Notes under the pieces: generated by a model
Told to the model about the DNA's origin: nothing
What the model saw: the letters and a program-made list of their open reading frames with translations, nothing else
The model's database searches: none
Assembly: GCA_030446485.1 (NCBI GenBank)
Contig: JAUJNF010000009.1
Span: 60,911 to 124,910 of the forward strand
DNA length: 64,000 nucleotides
Reading direction: 5' to 3'
Origin: Thermoleophilaceae bacterium
Lineage (GTDB): Bacteria; Actinomycetota; Thermoleophilia; Solirubrobacterales; Thermoleophilaceae
Made by a program: the position numbers and the translations under genes
Part shown: piece by piece, positions 43,085 through 51,938 of the stretch
Layout: the number at the start of each line of letters is the position of its first letter
Position numbering within the stretch: position 1 is the first letter of the stretch

Positions 43085-44856
43085 GCCGCCACGGCGGAGC
43101 GGGGAGCCTCCAGCACCGGGTACGGCCCCGCGGTGGTCGACAGGCGTCCCTCTTCGATGAGGGAGTCGATGCGGGCCAGAATGTCCGCGCGGCGCATGCG
43201 CGAGGAGGTGCCGTACGCGGGCAGGCCGTCGTAGGAGTTGCGCTCGATCTTCTTGGTGCGCGCGCCGTGCAGGATCTCCGCGCGTGGTGCGACCCACGCG
43301 CGGGTTCGCCGAGCGCGCAACTGCGACGATGGCCTCGTCGAGCGTGCCCACGTCCCCGGCCGTGCGCTCGGGCACGGTCGGCAGGAGCCCCTGGTCACAT
43401 ACGTCGCAGCAGGCGCCCGACACCGTCATTGGCTCGGCATGATCGCCGAAGTGGCGCAGGATCGTGCGGCGGCGACACGTCCCGCCCTCCACGTAGGCCC
43501 AGATCTCGCGGTACTGGCGCCAGCGCGCGCGGGCGGACTCCGCCATTGAGGCCCGGCAGAGCCCGGCCGCCCGGCGGTCGAACGGGCCGCGCAGGCGGCC
43601 CGCGAGCTGGTCATAGGCGGCCGGCAGCGGCTCCACCACTCCCGCGCTCGCGAGGTGCCCGATCAGCGCGCGGAGCTGATCGGCGCCGCAGCCGACGGTG
43701 GCGGCGAGCTCCCGCGCGTCTAGCCCGTACCGCCCGTTCGGCCCCGCAGCCGCCTCGATGCGCCGGGCCAGGAGCTCGGGCAGGCGCTCGTCCAGCTCGT
43801 CGCGGCGGATGAAGTGGACGTGGCGCGCCTTGTCGCGCGGCTCACCGAGCAGCAGCGCTCGGGCCGGTGCCCCGTCGCGGCCGCCGCGGCCGGCCTCCTG
43901 GTAGTAGGCCTCGAGCGACGACGGCACCGCGGCGTGCACCACCGTGCGCACGTTCGGTTTGTCGACCCCCATGCCGAAGGCGTTGGTGGCCACGATCACC
44001 GGCGTCTCGTCGGAGAGAAAGCGGCGCTGCACCGCCGCGCGCGCTCGCGGTCGAGCCCGGCGTGGTAGGGGAGGGCTTCCTGCCCCAGCTCGCTCGTGAG
44101 CTCGGCGGCCACCTCCTCGGCTCCGGACCGCGTGCCCGTGTACACGATGGCCGGCAGCGCGTCGTCCTGCTTGAGGACCTCGACCAGCAGCGCGTGCTTG
44201 TCATGCGCGCCGGAGGAGGCCACGGCAAAGGAGAGGTTGGGGCGGTCGAAGCCCGTGGCCACGCGGAGCGGCTCGCGCAGGGCCAGGCGCCGTACGATGT
44301 CGGCGGCCACCCGTGGCGTGGCGGTGGCCGTCGAGGCGACGATCGACTCGGCCCCCAGGTAGCGCGCGGCGTCGGCCAGGCGGAAGTAGTCGGGGCGGAA
44401 GTCGTGCCCCCACTGCGACACGCAGTGCGCCTCGTCCACGACGAACAGGCCCACGTGCACCTCGCGCATCCGCTCGACGAACCCCGGCGAGGCGAAGCGC
44501 TCCGGCGCCACGTACAGCAGACGCAGGTTGCCCGCCGTGGCGCGCGCGAGCGCCCAATCGTTGGCCGCAAGGTCCTGCTGCGCGTTGACGAGCGCCACCG
44601 CGTCGTCGAGCCCGCGAGCCCGTAGCGCGTCGACCTGGTCCTGCATCAGGGCCACGAGCGGCGAGACGACCACGGTGAGATCGGGCCGCAGCAGCGCGGG
44701 GAGCTGGTAGCAGAGCGACTTGCCCGAGCCCGTGGGCATGACCACGAGCACGTCACGACCGGCCAGGGCGGCTTGGCAGGCCTCCTCCTGCCCGCGCCGG
44801 AAGGAGTCGAAGCCGAAGTGGCGGTGGAGGGCCGCCTGGAGGTCCATGTGCTCCAC
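43081..44856 (-). CDS. recQ: ATP-dependent DNA helicase RecQ (two frameshifts)
   Basis: RecQ-family helicase. Segment 1 has [27 protein letters not shown] (Walker A), [20 protein letters not shown] (DEAH), and STATATPRV. After a shift at about 44034 come [18 protein letters not shown] and [12 protein letters not shown], then the zinc cysteines [16 protein letters not shown]...CCDVCDQG. After a second shift at about 43281 come [24 protein letters not shown] and the HRDC-like end. The total length (1776) is a multiple of three, consistent with one lost G plus one lost GC dinucleotide. Possibly intact in reality. Confidence 0.85.
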
Positions 44857-45058
44857 GGTACCGCCGCCCCCGGCGGGCGGGGCGGTCCTGTGCGGCGGTC
44901 GTTACCGAGCGTGCGGAATCGTCACTCGGCGCAGCCCGGCGGGGCTTGCCGTCGCCCGGAGGCGGCTGACCGCCCTCGGTGCCGCCGGTGCCGGACTCGA
45001 CAACCGGGCTGCCGCCCCGCAGGGCCGCAGTCGCATGGTTGGCCACCCTTACCCGGGG

Positions 45059-46579
45059 TCACCTCGCAGACGGCGGGGAGTCGACCCCGTAGGTGGCGGG
45101 CAGACCTATCTGCGCCGCCACGTCCGCCGGGGTCACCAATTGCTCACCCGTGGCCCGGAAGCGCACATACGACAATCCCGTCGGCTCCTCGACAGGCACT
45201 CGCTCGAAGCCCGCCGGCGGCGGGGGAGGTGGCGAGCGGCGCGCCGGCGGCAGGCCGACGATGCTCACGATGATCACCTCAGCCACCGGCGTCGGCGTCG
45301 TGGGTGGGGGAGCCAGGCGGTGACCGTAGAACTCGAGCGGCTCGCGGGCGAAGAACGGCGCGACCGCCAGCAGACGATCGCCGCGAGGCGGCCCGAGTTG
45401 GGCGGCGGCCGCACGCCAGTCCTCCCGGTGGGCAGAGGGAGTCAGCGCCGCCGCCAGGTCGAGGGCCAGGAACAGGAGGCAGAGTCCCGCGAGCAGCGCC
45501 GCGCGCCGGCGCCCGTGCCGAGCCATGGCGGTGAGCGCGCCTATCGCCACGGCCAGCGGCAGGGACGCGGGCAGGAGGTAGCGATAGAAGAAGACGTCGA
45601 TGACGCCGGTCGCGGCGAGCAGGAGCGGCGTGAGCACCACGGCGGCCGCCAAGGCGCCAGCCACGATGATGGCACGCCGCAGGCGCCGCTCGCCCGGGCT
45701 GGGCGCGCCGTCCGCGCCCGCGGACGCGGGAGCCCGGTGGGACCATCCGACCGGCCGCCCGACGACGCGCGCGATCCAGGGCACGAAGGGAAGAGCGCAG
45801 AGCAGGGCGGCCAGTGCCATCTCGAGCTCGCGCACGCCACCAAGCCTCGGCCCGGCGACGAAGCGCAGGGGTAGCTCCATGACGCGCAAGTCGGACGGAA
45901 GGTCGTGCACCCAGGTGACGCCCGCCGTGGGCGCCTGGTGACGCGCCAGGAACGCGAGCGCCAACCCGAGCACCACGACCGGCGCACCAGCCGCGACCAC
46001 GGCCACCCGGCGCCGCGCGGCGGTCAGCAGCCAGAGGCCCTGGGCCGCCACGAGGAAGACGGCGAAGTAGTGCGTGAGCAGCGCGAGGGCAGCCGCGCCG
46101 GCCCACAGGGCAAGCGCCGGCGGCCGCGGCGCCTCGAGCGCCCGCGCGAACGCGAACAGTGAGAGCGCGACCACCAGCGCGAGCAGCGCGTAGGCCCGAG
46201 TCTCCTGTGAGTACCACACGAGCAGCGGGTTCACGGCAACGAGCGCCGCGGCCGCCAGCCCGGCGCGCCGCGAAGCCGTGAGCTCGGCCGCCGCGGCGTA
46301 GATCACGGGCACCGTCAGCGTGCCGCACAGCGCCGACAGCGAGCGCAGACCCACCTCGTCTGTGCCGAAGGCCTGGGTCCAGACCCATAGGAGCGCGTAG
46401 TAGAGCGGCGGCGTCGGGTCGGCCCTCGAGAGCGCTTCCATCGTGGCGCCGAACGACGGACGGAGCACGTCGACAACGGTCACTGCCTCGTCGAACCACA
46501 GGCTCTCCCGGTCCAGGGTCGAGAAGCGCACCAGGGCCGCCAAGGCGGTGAGCGCCGTGACCCCCGTACGGACGCTCAC
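45059..46579 (-). CDS. ArnT/GT39-like membrane glycosyltransferase
   Basis: 506 residues with about ten to eleven membrane helices. The first loop carries RESLWFDEAVTVVDVLRPSFGATMEALSRADPTPPLYY: the acidic pair and PPLYY are the signature of dolichyl-phosphate-mannose/ArnT-type GT-C enzymes (GT39/GT83). LLVWYSQETRAYAL is also typical. It would transfer a sugar from undecaprenyl phosphate to an acceptor outside the cell. GTG at 46579 overlaps the aminotransferase stop (GTGA). Last gene of the glycan cassette, 200 bases before recQ. Confidence 0.82.
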   Translation of the reverse strand: MSVRTGVTALTALAALVRFSTLDRESLWFDEAVTVVDVLRPSFGATMEALSRADPTPPLYYALLWVWTQAFGTDEVGLRSLSALCGTLTVPVIYAAAAELTASRRAGLAAAALVAVNPLLVWYSQETRAYALLALVVALSLFAFARALEAPRPPALALWAGAAALALLTHYFAVFLVAAQGLWLLTAARRRVAVVAAGAPVVVLGLALAFLARHQAPTAGVTWVHDLPSDLRVMELPLRFVAGPRLGGVRELEMALAALLCALPFVPWIARVVGRPVGWSHRAPASAGADGAPSPGERRLRRAIIVAGALAAAVVLTPLLLAATGVIDVFFYRYLLPASLPLAVAIGALTAMARHGRRRAALLAGLCLLFLALDLAAALTPSAHREDWRAAAAQLGPPRGDRLLAVAPFFAREPLEFYGHRLAPPPTTPTPVAEVIIVSIVGLPPARRSPPPPPPAGFERVPVEEPTGLSYVRFRATGEQLVTPADVAAQIGLPATYGVDSPPSAR

Positions 46580-47742
46580 CGGTGGGCGGGCGCGGTGCGC
46601 CGCGCGAGGGCGTCGTGCACCGCTTCGATCACGTGCTCGACATCCGCGTCGTCCATCCCCGGCCACAGGGGCAAACGCACGAGCCGAGCGCTGGCCTGGT
46701 CGGTCACCGGAAGTGGGCCGTGCGCCCGGCCGTACCGAAGCCCGGCGGGCGAGGAGTGAAGCGGCACGTAATGGAAGACGGCATTCACGCCTCGCTTCTC
46801 GAGCTCGGCTATCAAGGTCGTGCGGCCCTCCTCGTCGGGGAGCATGAGACGAAAGAGATGACCGTTGTGGCGGCAGCCGTCGGGCACGACGGGGCGGGTT
46901 GCGAGACCCTGCTCCTCCACGTCGCCGAAGGCGTCGAAGTAATGGTGCCAGATGGCGAGCCGGCGGTCCGTGATCATGTCGCTCGACCCGAGCTGAGCCC
47001 ACAGGAAGGCGGCATTGATCTCGCTCATCGGGAACGACGAGCCGAGCTCAGCCCAGTGGTAGCGGCTGACCTCGTCGCGCAGGAAAGCGCTGCGGTTGGT
47101 TCCCTTCTCGTGGATCACCTCCGCACGCCGGACGAGCTCCGAGTCACGTAGCAGGAGCGCCCCGCCCTCACCGCAGATCACGTTCTTCGTCTCGTGGAAG
47201 GAGAGTGCACCCAGGTGGCCGATCCCGCCCAGCGGACGCTCGCGCCAGGTGGCGCCCACGGCATGGGCGGCGTCTTCGATCACGACGAGCCCGTGTCGCC
47301 TGGCCACCTCACACACCGCGTCCATGTCGCAGGCGACACCCGCGTAGTGAACAGCGACGATGGCTCGGGTTCGGCCGGTGATCGCCGCCTCGATCCGCGC
47401 CGGATCGATGTTGAGGGTGTCGGGTCGGATGTCCACGAACACGGGCACGGCGCCCCGGAGCGCCACCGCGCCGGCGGTCGTCGTGAAGGTGAACGACGGC
47501 ATGATCACCTCGTCCCCCGTGCCGAGGCCGACCAGGAGCGCCGCCATCTCCAGCGCGGCCGAGCCCGAGTGCGTGAGGAAGGCCCGGGCGCATCCCGTGC
47601 GCGCTTCGAGGTAACGTTCGGCACGGTCGGCGAACGGACCGTTGCCGGAGAGGTGCCCGCCGTCGATCGCCGCGGCGATGTGCTCGAGCTCCCGCCCCGT
47701 CGTGTACGGCCGGTTGAACGGGACGTAGCGTCCGCCGCTCAC
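46576..47742 (-). CDS. dTDP-4-amino-4,6-dideoxygalactose transaminase-like (WecE/RffA)
   Basis: 388-residue DegT/DnrJ/EryC1-type PLP aminotransferase. VPFNRPYTTGRELEHIAAAIDGGHLSGNGPF is the WecE N-terminal signature. The PLP pocket includes THSGSAALEMAAL, VIEDAAHAVGA (Asp), and SFHETKNVICGEGG, where Lys binds PLP. It should aminate a 4-keto-6-deoxy nucleotide sugar (ArnB-like chemistry). GTG at 47742 overlaps the small transporter stop, and its own stop overlaps the membrane glycosyltransferase gene. Confidence 0.9.
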   Translation of the reverse strand: MSGGRYVPFNRPYTTGRELEHIAAAIDGGHLSGNGPFADRAERYLEARTGCARAFLTHSGSAALEMAALLVGLGTGDEVIMPSFTFTTTAGAVALRGAVPVFVDIRPDTLNIDPARIEAAITGRTRAIVAVHYAGVACDMDAVCEVARRHGLVVIEDAAHAVGATWRERPLGGIGHLGALSFHETKNVICGEGGALLLRDSELVRRAEVIHEKGTNRSAFLRDEVSRYHWAELGSSFPMSEINAAFLWAQLGSSDMITDRRLAIWHHYFDAFGDVEEQGLATRPVVPDGCRHNGHLFRLMLPDEEGRTTLIAELEKRGVNAVFHYVPLHSSPAGLRYGRAHGPLPVTDQASARLVRLPLWPGMDDADVEHVIEAVHDALARRTAPAHR

Positions 47743-48122
47743 GTTTGGCTGCCGATGACGATGCCCGCCACGATCAGCGTCACCCCGATCAGCTTGGGCG
47801 CGGTCACCCCCTCGCTGAACAGAAGCGCGCTGAAGAGGAGCACCAGCACGAAGGAGAGCGCCATGAACGGGTAGGCGAAGCTGAGCTCGAAGCGTGTCAG
47901 CGCCGCGGCCCACGTCCCCGATGCGAGGAAGGCGGCGGCGAAGACGCTGATCACCCAGGGATCGAGCAGGAAGCGAACCGCGAACTCCAGGCGCTCGCTC
48001 CCGCCGGTGGGAAACGCGCCCGATTCGTCGATTCGCCACTTGAACGCGAGCTGGCCGTAGACGGTCAAGGCGACCGTCGCCAGTACCCAGAAGTAGCCCA
48101 TGCCGCCCTTTCGTAGGTTCAT
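47739..48122 (-). CDS. Small EamA/SMR-type flippase-like membrane protein
   Basis: 127 residues, four transmembrane helices (YFWVLATVALTVYGQLAFKW; VISVFAAAFLASGTWAAAL; AYPFMALSFVLVLLFSALLF; LIGVTLIVAGIVIG). Size and topology match ArnE/ArnF subunits that flip undecaprenyl-phosphate-aminoarabinose, which belong to the same drug/metabolite transporter superfamily. The WAAALTRFELSFAYPF segment is typical of this small EamA group. ATG at 48122 overlaps the WbqC-like gene's stop. Proposed role: flip the lipid-linked sugar made by the family 2 transferase at 49447. Confidence 0.75.
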   Translation of the reverse strand: MNLRKGGMGYFWVLATVALTVYGQLAFKWRIDESGAFPTGGSERLEFAVRFLLDPWVISVFAAAFLASGTWAAALTRFELSFAYPFMALSFVLVLLFSALLFSEGVTAPKLIGVTLIVAGIVIGSQT

Positions 48123-48832
48123 CTCGAGCGTTCGACGCCCGCCCCGAAGCTCTTCATATAGGAGGGAGCCTCGCCGCCGGTGTTGAAGAGCAGGTCGAGC
48201 ACCGACACGCCGTGCTCGAAGGGAGGGTGCAGCTGCGGATAGCGAGGGTAGCCCGAGTAGTCCATCCACTCCACCTGGATCTCGTGCTCGGCGAACCTCT
48301 CCTCCTCGAGGTAGGAGCGCGCGGATGGGCCGGACAGATAGTGCGTGGCGCGGGCCTGGAGGCAGAGGGCCAGGAGCCGTTCGCTCCTGGCTCCGCGCAG
48401 CTCGTAGTCGGTGTCGCGCGTGATCGGTGTCCTGATTCCGAGCACCGTGCAGAGACCGTTCAGCAGGCGCCGGTTGATCTCCGTGAGCCGGGTTGCCTCA
48501 CCCTCGAGGAACAGTGGCTCCACACGCTCCCGTACCGTCGAGAAGCACGGCGCGGCGGTGTAGTGCTGCACCAGCGTGCGCCAGTGGCGCTTCGCCCAGC
48601 CCGTGTCCTCGACCTCGACCTCGTCGATCCGCTGGTGGTAGCGGCCCTTCGAGGCCACGGGGATGGTGAGCCAGCGGACGCCCTGGGGCGTCTTGATCCG
48701 GTTTCGATTGCGCCAGTCACGACGCGTGAACTGCACCGAGTCGAGCAGGATCAACTCGTCGGCGAGGTTGATCAGGTCGAAGTAGCCCTTCCACGGGATG
48801 TAGCTCGACTGGACGATCGCCACCCGCCTCAC
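48119..48832 (-). CDS. WbqC-family protein
   Basis: 237 residues. RRVAIVQSSYIPWKGYFDLINLADELILLDSVQFTRRDWRNRNRIK is the recognisable WbqC start (the QSSYIPWKGYFDLI pattern and FTRRDWRNRN), followed by GVRWLTIPV and YLSGPSARSYL. WbqC proteins occur in O-antigen and surface-glycan clusters and are thought to act in sugar modification; their chemistry is poorly defined. GTG at 48832 overlaps the methyltransferase stop. In this cassette it probably modifies the 4-amino sugar made by the neighbouring transaminase. Confidence 0.85.
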   Translation of the reverse strand: MRRVAIVQSSYIPWKGYFDLINLADELILLDSVQFTRRDWRNRNRIKTPQGVRWLTIPVASKGRYHQRIDEVEVEDTGWAKRHWRTLVQHYTAAPCFSTVRERVEPLFLEGEATRLTEINRRLLNGLCTVLGIRTPITRDTDYELRGARSERLLALCLQARATHYLSGPSARSYLEEERFAEHEIQVEWMDYSGYPRYPQLHPPFEHGVSVLDLLFNTGGEAPSYMKSFGAGVERSR

Positions 48833-49443
48833 TTGCGCACGAGCAGGGTCCATTCGTAGAGCCCGTAGTCGTGCAGCAGCGCGACGTCCTTGGCGTAGCG
48901 GCGCTTGCAGAGGTCGAAGAAGAAGCAGGGATCGCCGTAGTAGAGGTCGGGACGCATCAGCGGGGGATCCGAGTACGCGGTGAGCATGTTGAACGCGAAC
49001 CCGACGACGCTCAGACGGTCGAGGGCGCCGAGCGTCTCCACCACGTAGTCGCGCCACTTGTCCTCACGGACGTCGAGCTTGAGGTTGAAGACGCCGCTCG
49101 CCACCGTCACGTCGGCAGCACGGAGATCGCCCTCGCGCGTGACCCACTCGGCGCCCGGGTGGCTCTCGCGGGCCAGGGCGATCATGCGCTCCGACACGTC
49201 GAAGCCGCGGTAGTCCACCTCGAGCGCGGTGCCACCCAGGTGATCGAGTAGCCCGCCGTAGCCACAGCCGAAGTCGTTGATCGAGAAGCTCGTGCGATCG
49301 CCGCAGACCTTCAACAGCTGCTCGAAGCGGACACTCTGCGACTCGGCCGAGGGCCAGTCGACGCCGCGGGCGCTCGCTCCATGCTCGGCGAGAGTGCGCT
49401 CGAAGTGCCGGTCGAGCTGCGTGAAGAATGCGACCCGGTCCAT
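48829..49443 (-). CDS. SAM-dependent methyltransferase of the glycan cassette
   Basis: 204 residues, class I Rossmann methyltransferase: SINDFGCGYGGLLDHLGG (motif I), YRGFDVSERMIALARESHPGAEWV (acidic ribose-binding Asp), and VTVASGVFNLKLDV. The rest includes many aromatic residues near the C-terminus (DPPLMRPDLYYGDPCFFFDLCKRRYAKDVALLHDYGLYEWTLLV). ATG at 49443; 4-base overlap with the WbqC-like gene, and only a few bases after the family 2 transferase. Likely methylates a sugar or amino-sugar intermediate. Confidence 0.82.
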   Translation of the reverse strand: MDRVAFFTQLDRHFERTLAEHGASARGVDWPSAESQSVRFEQLLKVCGDRTSFSINDFGCGYGGLLDHLGGTALEVDYRGFDVSERMIALARESHPGAEWVTREGDLRAADVTVASGVFNLKLDVREDKWRDYVVETLGALDRLSVVGFAFNMLTAYSDPPLMRPDLYYGDPCFFFDLCKRRYAKDVALLHDYGLYEWTLLVRK

Positions 49444-49446
49444 CGG

Positions 49447-50439
49447 CTAGCCGGAGCGGGAGCTGGTTTCGTTCCGAGGTGGCGCCGCCTCGACCGGTTG
49501 GCCGTCCTTGATCTGCTCGTCGATCAGATAGAGCGGGCGCGTCTTCACCTGCTCGAAGATCTTGCCGACGTAGAGCCCGACCACGCCCAGGCTGGTGATC
49601 AGGAACCCCGTGAGCAGCAGGAGCAGCACCGCGACGCTGGTGAATCCGGACGGCGGGTCCGCGACCAGGAAGACGATCACCCAGTAGGCAGCGAGGCCTG
49701 CGCCGAGGAGCGCGATCGCGAAGCCGAGCAGGACGATCGCATGGAGCAGCACCGTGGTCTGGAAGAAGAGACCGTCGGAGGCCACCCTGAGCAGGCGCGG
49801 AAGCGTGTAGGCACTACGGCCGTGGGGACGCTCGCGGCGGTCGAACTCGATCGTCGCGTGCTCGAAGCCGAGCCAGTCGAGAGCCGCCAGGTACTCCCGG
49901 TCCCGGTCGCGAAGGGTGAGGAAGGAATCGACGACCTTCCGCGAGAGGATGCTGAGCGTGCCGTGATCGAGGCCGGTGCTCGAGCCGGTGAAGCGGTTAC
50001 GAGCCCGGAAGTAGGCACGTCCCGCGAGCGTGCGCAGGGGCGAGCCGCGGCGCCTGCGGCGGCGCGTGTGCACGACGTCGAAGCCCTCCTGGGCCTTGGC
50101 GTACAGCCGCGGGATCTCCTCGGGGGGCTCCTCGAGGTCGCAGTCCATCACCACCGTGAAGCGCCCCGCGCTGTGGGCGAGGCCCGCGGTTATGGCGGCG
50201 TGCTGGCCGAAGTTGCGGCTGAGCCGGACCGCCCGCACCGAGGGGTCCCGTGCCACCTCCGCGATGGCCTCCCAGGCCCCGTCGGGGCTGCGGTCGTCGA
50301 CCAGTACGAGCTCCCACGAGTCCACGAGCGGCTCGACGACCGCTCGCACGCGAGCATGGAGCTCGCGTACCGACTCGCCACAGCCGTACACGGCCACCAC
50401 CACGCTGAGCTCCACCTCCCCACCCCGCTCGGCCCGCAC
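49447..50439 (-). CDS. ArnC/DPM1-like lipid-linked family 2 glycosyltransferase
   Basis: About 330 residues. GT-A domain with ELSVVVAVYGCGESV, LVLVDDRSPDGAWE, SRNFGQHAAITAGLAHSAGRFTVVMDCDLEEPPEEIP (metal-binding Asp), and RERPHGRSAYTLPRLL, then two C-terminal helices (LLHAIVLLGFAIALLGAGLAAYWVIVF and VAVLLLLLTGFLITSLGVVGLYVGKIFEQV). This is the layout of ArnC and other undecaprenyl-phosphate glycosyltransferases. Start at GTG 50439; GTG 50415, close to a GGGGAG, is also possible. It begins 62 bases after purF and heads the six-gene cassette. Confidence 0.85.
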   Translation of the reverse strand: MRAERGGEVELSVVVAVYGCGESVRELHARVRAVVEPLVDSWELVLVDDRSPDGAWEAIAEVARDPSVRAVRLSRNFGQHAAITAGLAHSAGRFTVVMDCDLEEPPEEIPRLYAKAQEGFDVVHTRRRRRRGSPLRTLAGRAYFRARNRFTGSSTGLDHGTLSILSRKVVDSFLTLRDRDREYLAALDWLGFEHATIEFDRRERPHGRSAYTLPRLLRVASDGLFFQTTVLLHAIVLLGFAIALLGAGLAAYWVIVFLVADPPSGFTSVAVLLLLLTGFLITSLGVVGLYVGKIFEQVKTRPLYLIDEQIKDGQPVEAAPPRNETSSRSG

Positions 50440-50501
50440 GCGCGCATCATTCCACGACTGACCGGATTGGTGCCGGATCAGCCCCGGGCCCCTGCCTTCC
50501 C

Positions 50502-51938
50502 TCAGGCCTGAACGACCGCCAGCTCCTCGAGCGCGTACTTGCCGTTCGCCACGTCGCTGCGCTCGAGCGGGTAATCCCCGGTGAAGCACGCGTCGCAGTG
50601 GGTCTCCCGAGGCAGGTCGATCGCCTCGTAGAGCCCGTCGAGCGACAGATAGGCGAGCGAGTCGCAGCCGAGCTCCTCGGCCACCTCGTCGATCGTGCGT
50701 CCGTGGGCGATCATCTCCTGGGTGGTGGACATGTCCACGCCGTAGTGGCACGGGTGGCGGATCGGCGGCGCGGAGATGCGCAGGTGCACCTCGGAGGCGC
50801 CGGCGTCGCGCAGCATCTTCACGATCTGCCGCGTGGTGTTGCCGCGCACCACCGAGTCGTCCACCACCACGAGGCGCTTGCCGCCGACGATCTCCGGCAG
50901 CGGGTTGAACTTCATCCGCAGGCCGTGCTTGCGCAGCTCCTGCCCGGGCTGGATGAACGTGCGGGCCACGTAGCGGTTCTTGATGAGGCCGTCGTCCTTG
51001 GGGATCCCGGACGCCTGCGAGTAGCCGCCGGCGGCGGGGTTCCCGGAGTCGGGCACGGCAATCACGAGGTCGGCCTCCACCGGCGCCTCGCGCCACAGCA
51101 CCTCACCCATCCGGCGCCGCGACACCTGGTTGAGGCGTCCTTCCAGGCGCGTGTCGGGCCGCGCGAAGTAGATGTGCTCGAACACGCAGAAGGCGCGCCG
51201 CTCGCCGGTCACGACCTGGCGCGACTCGATCCCGCGCGCGTCGATCGAGACCATCTCCCCCGGCTGCACCTCGCGCAGGAACTCCGCGCCGATGATGTCG
51301 AAGGCGCAGCTCTCGGAGGCCACGCAGTAGCGGTCGCCCAGGCGCCCGATGGCGAGCGGCCGCAGGCCGGCCCCGTCGCGGAAGGCGATCAGCGAGTCCT
51401 TGGTCATCACCGCGGTCGAGAACGCGCCCTCGAGGCGCGGCAGCACGCTCTCGATCGCGTCTTCGATCGTGTCCGCCTCGTTGGTGGACAGCAGCGCGGC
51501 GATGATCTCCGAGTCCGAGGTGGAGCGGAACTCGACGCCCTGCTCGCGCAGGTCGCTGTGTAGCTCCACCGCGTTGATCAGGTTGCCGTTGTGCGCGAGC
51601 GCCACCTCGCGGCGGTCGGAGCGGTAGATCGGCTGCGCGTTCTCCCACGCCGACGAGCCGGTGGTGGAGTAGCGCACGTGTCCGAGGGCGACATCGCCGG
51701 CCAGCGCCTGGAGCTTGGGCTCGTCGAACACCTGCGACACGAGGCCGAGGTCGCGCAGGGCGATGATGTGGCCGGACTGGCTCGTGGCGATCCCGGCCGA
51801 CTCCTGGCCGCGGTGCTGCAGCGCGTAGAGGGCGAAGTACGCGAGCCGCGCGACGTCCTGCTCCGGTGCGAAGACACCGAAGACGCCGCATTCGTCGCGA
51901 GGTCCCTCGCGTTGGGAGATCGGCTCTAGAGAGATCAC
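50502..51938 (-). CDS. purF: Amidophosphoribosyltransferase
   Basis: 478 residues; committed step of purine synthesis (PRPP plus glutamine). The N-terminal nucleophile Cys17 is in DECGVFGVF after a short propeptide that should be removed. [11 protein letters not shown] and [11 protein letters not shown] are glutaminase motifs; the PRPP site is [19 protein letters not shown]. Cysteines in HIYFARPDT context and [10 protein letters not shown] near the end may bind an Fe-S cluster. GTG at 51938 overlaps the purL stop by 4 bases. Confidence 0.97.
   Translation of the reverse strand: MISLEPISQREGPRDECGVFGVFAPEQDVARLAYFALYALQHRGQESAGIATSQSGHIIALRDLGLVSQVFDEPKLQALAGDVALGHVRYSTTGSSAWENAQPIYRSDRREVALAHNGNLINAVELHSDLREQGVEFRSTSDSEIIAALLSTNEADTIEDAIESVLPRLEGAFSTAVMTKDSLIAFRDGAGLRPLAIGRLGDRYCVASESCAFDIIGAEFLREVQPGEMVSIDARGIESRQVVTGERRAFCVFEHIYFARPDTRLEGRLNQVSRRRMGEVLWREAPVEADLVIAVPDSGNPAAGGYSQASGIPKDDGLIKNRYVARTFIQPGQELRKHGLRMKFNPLPEIVGGKRLVVVDDSVVRGNTTRQIVKMLRDAGASEVHLRISAPPIRHPCHYGVDMSTTQEMIAHGRTIDEVAEELGCDSLAYLSLDGLYEAIDLPRETHCDACFTGDYPLERSDVANGKYALEELAVVQA

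Noticed and set aside
45059..50439. Glycan cassette as a recently acquired genomic island
   Set aside because: Base composition and overlap style look like the flanking purine genes, and there are no flanking repeats or mobility genes.
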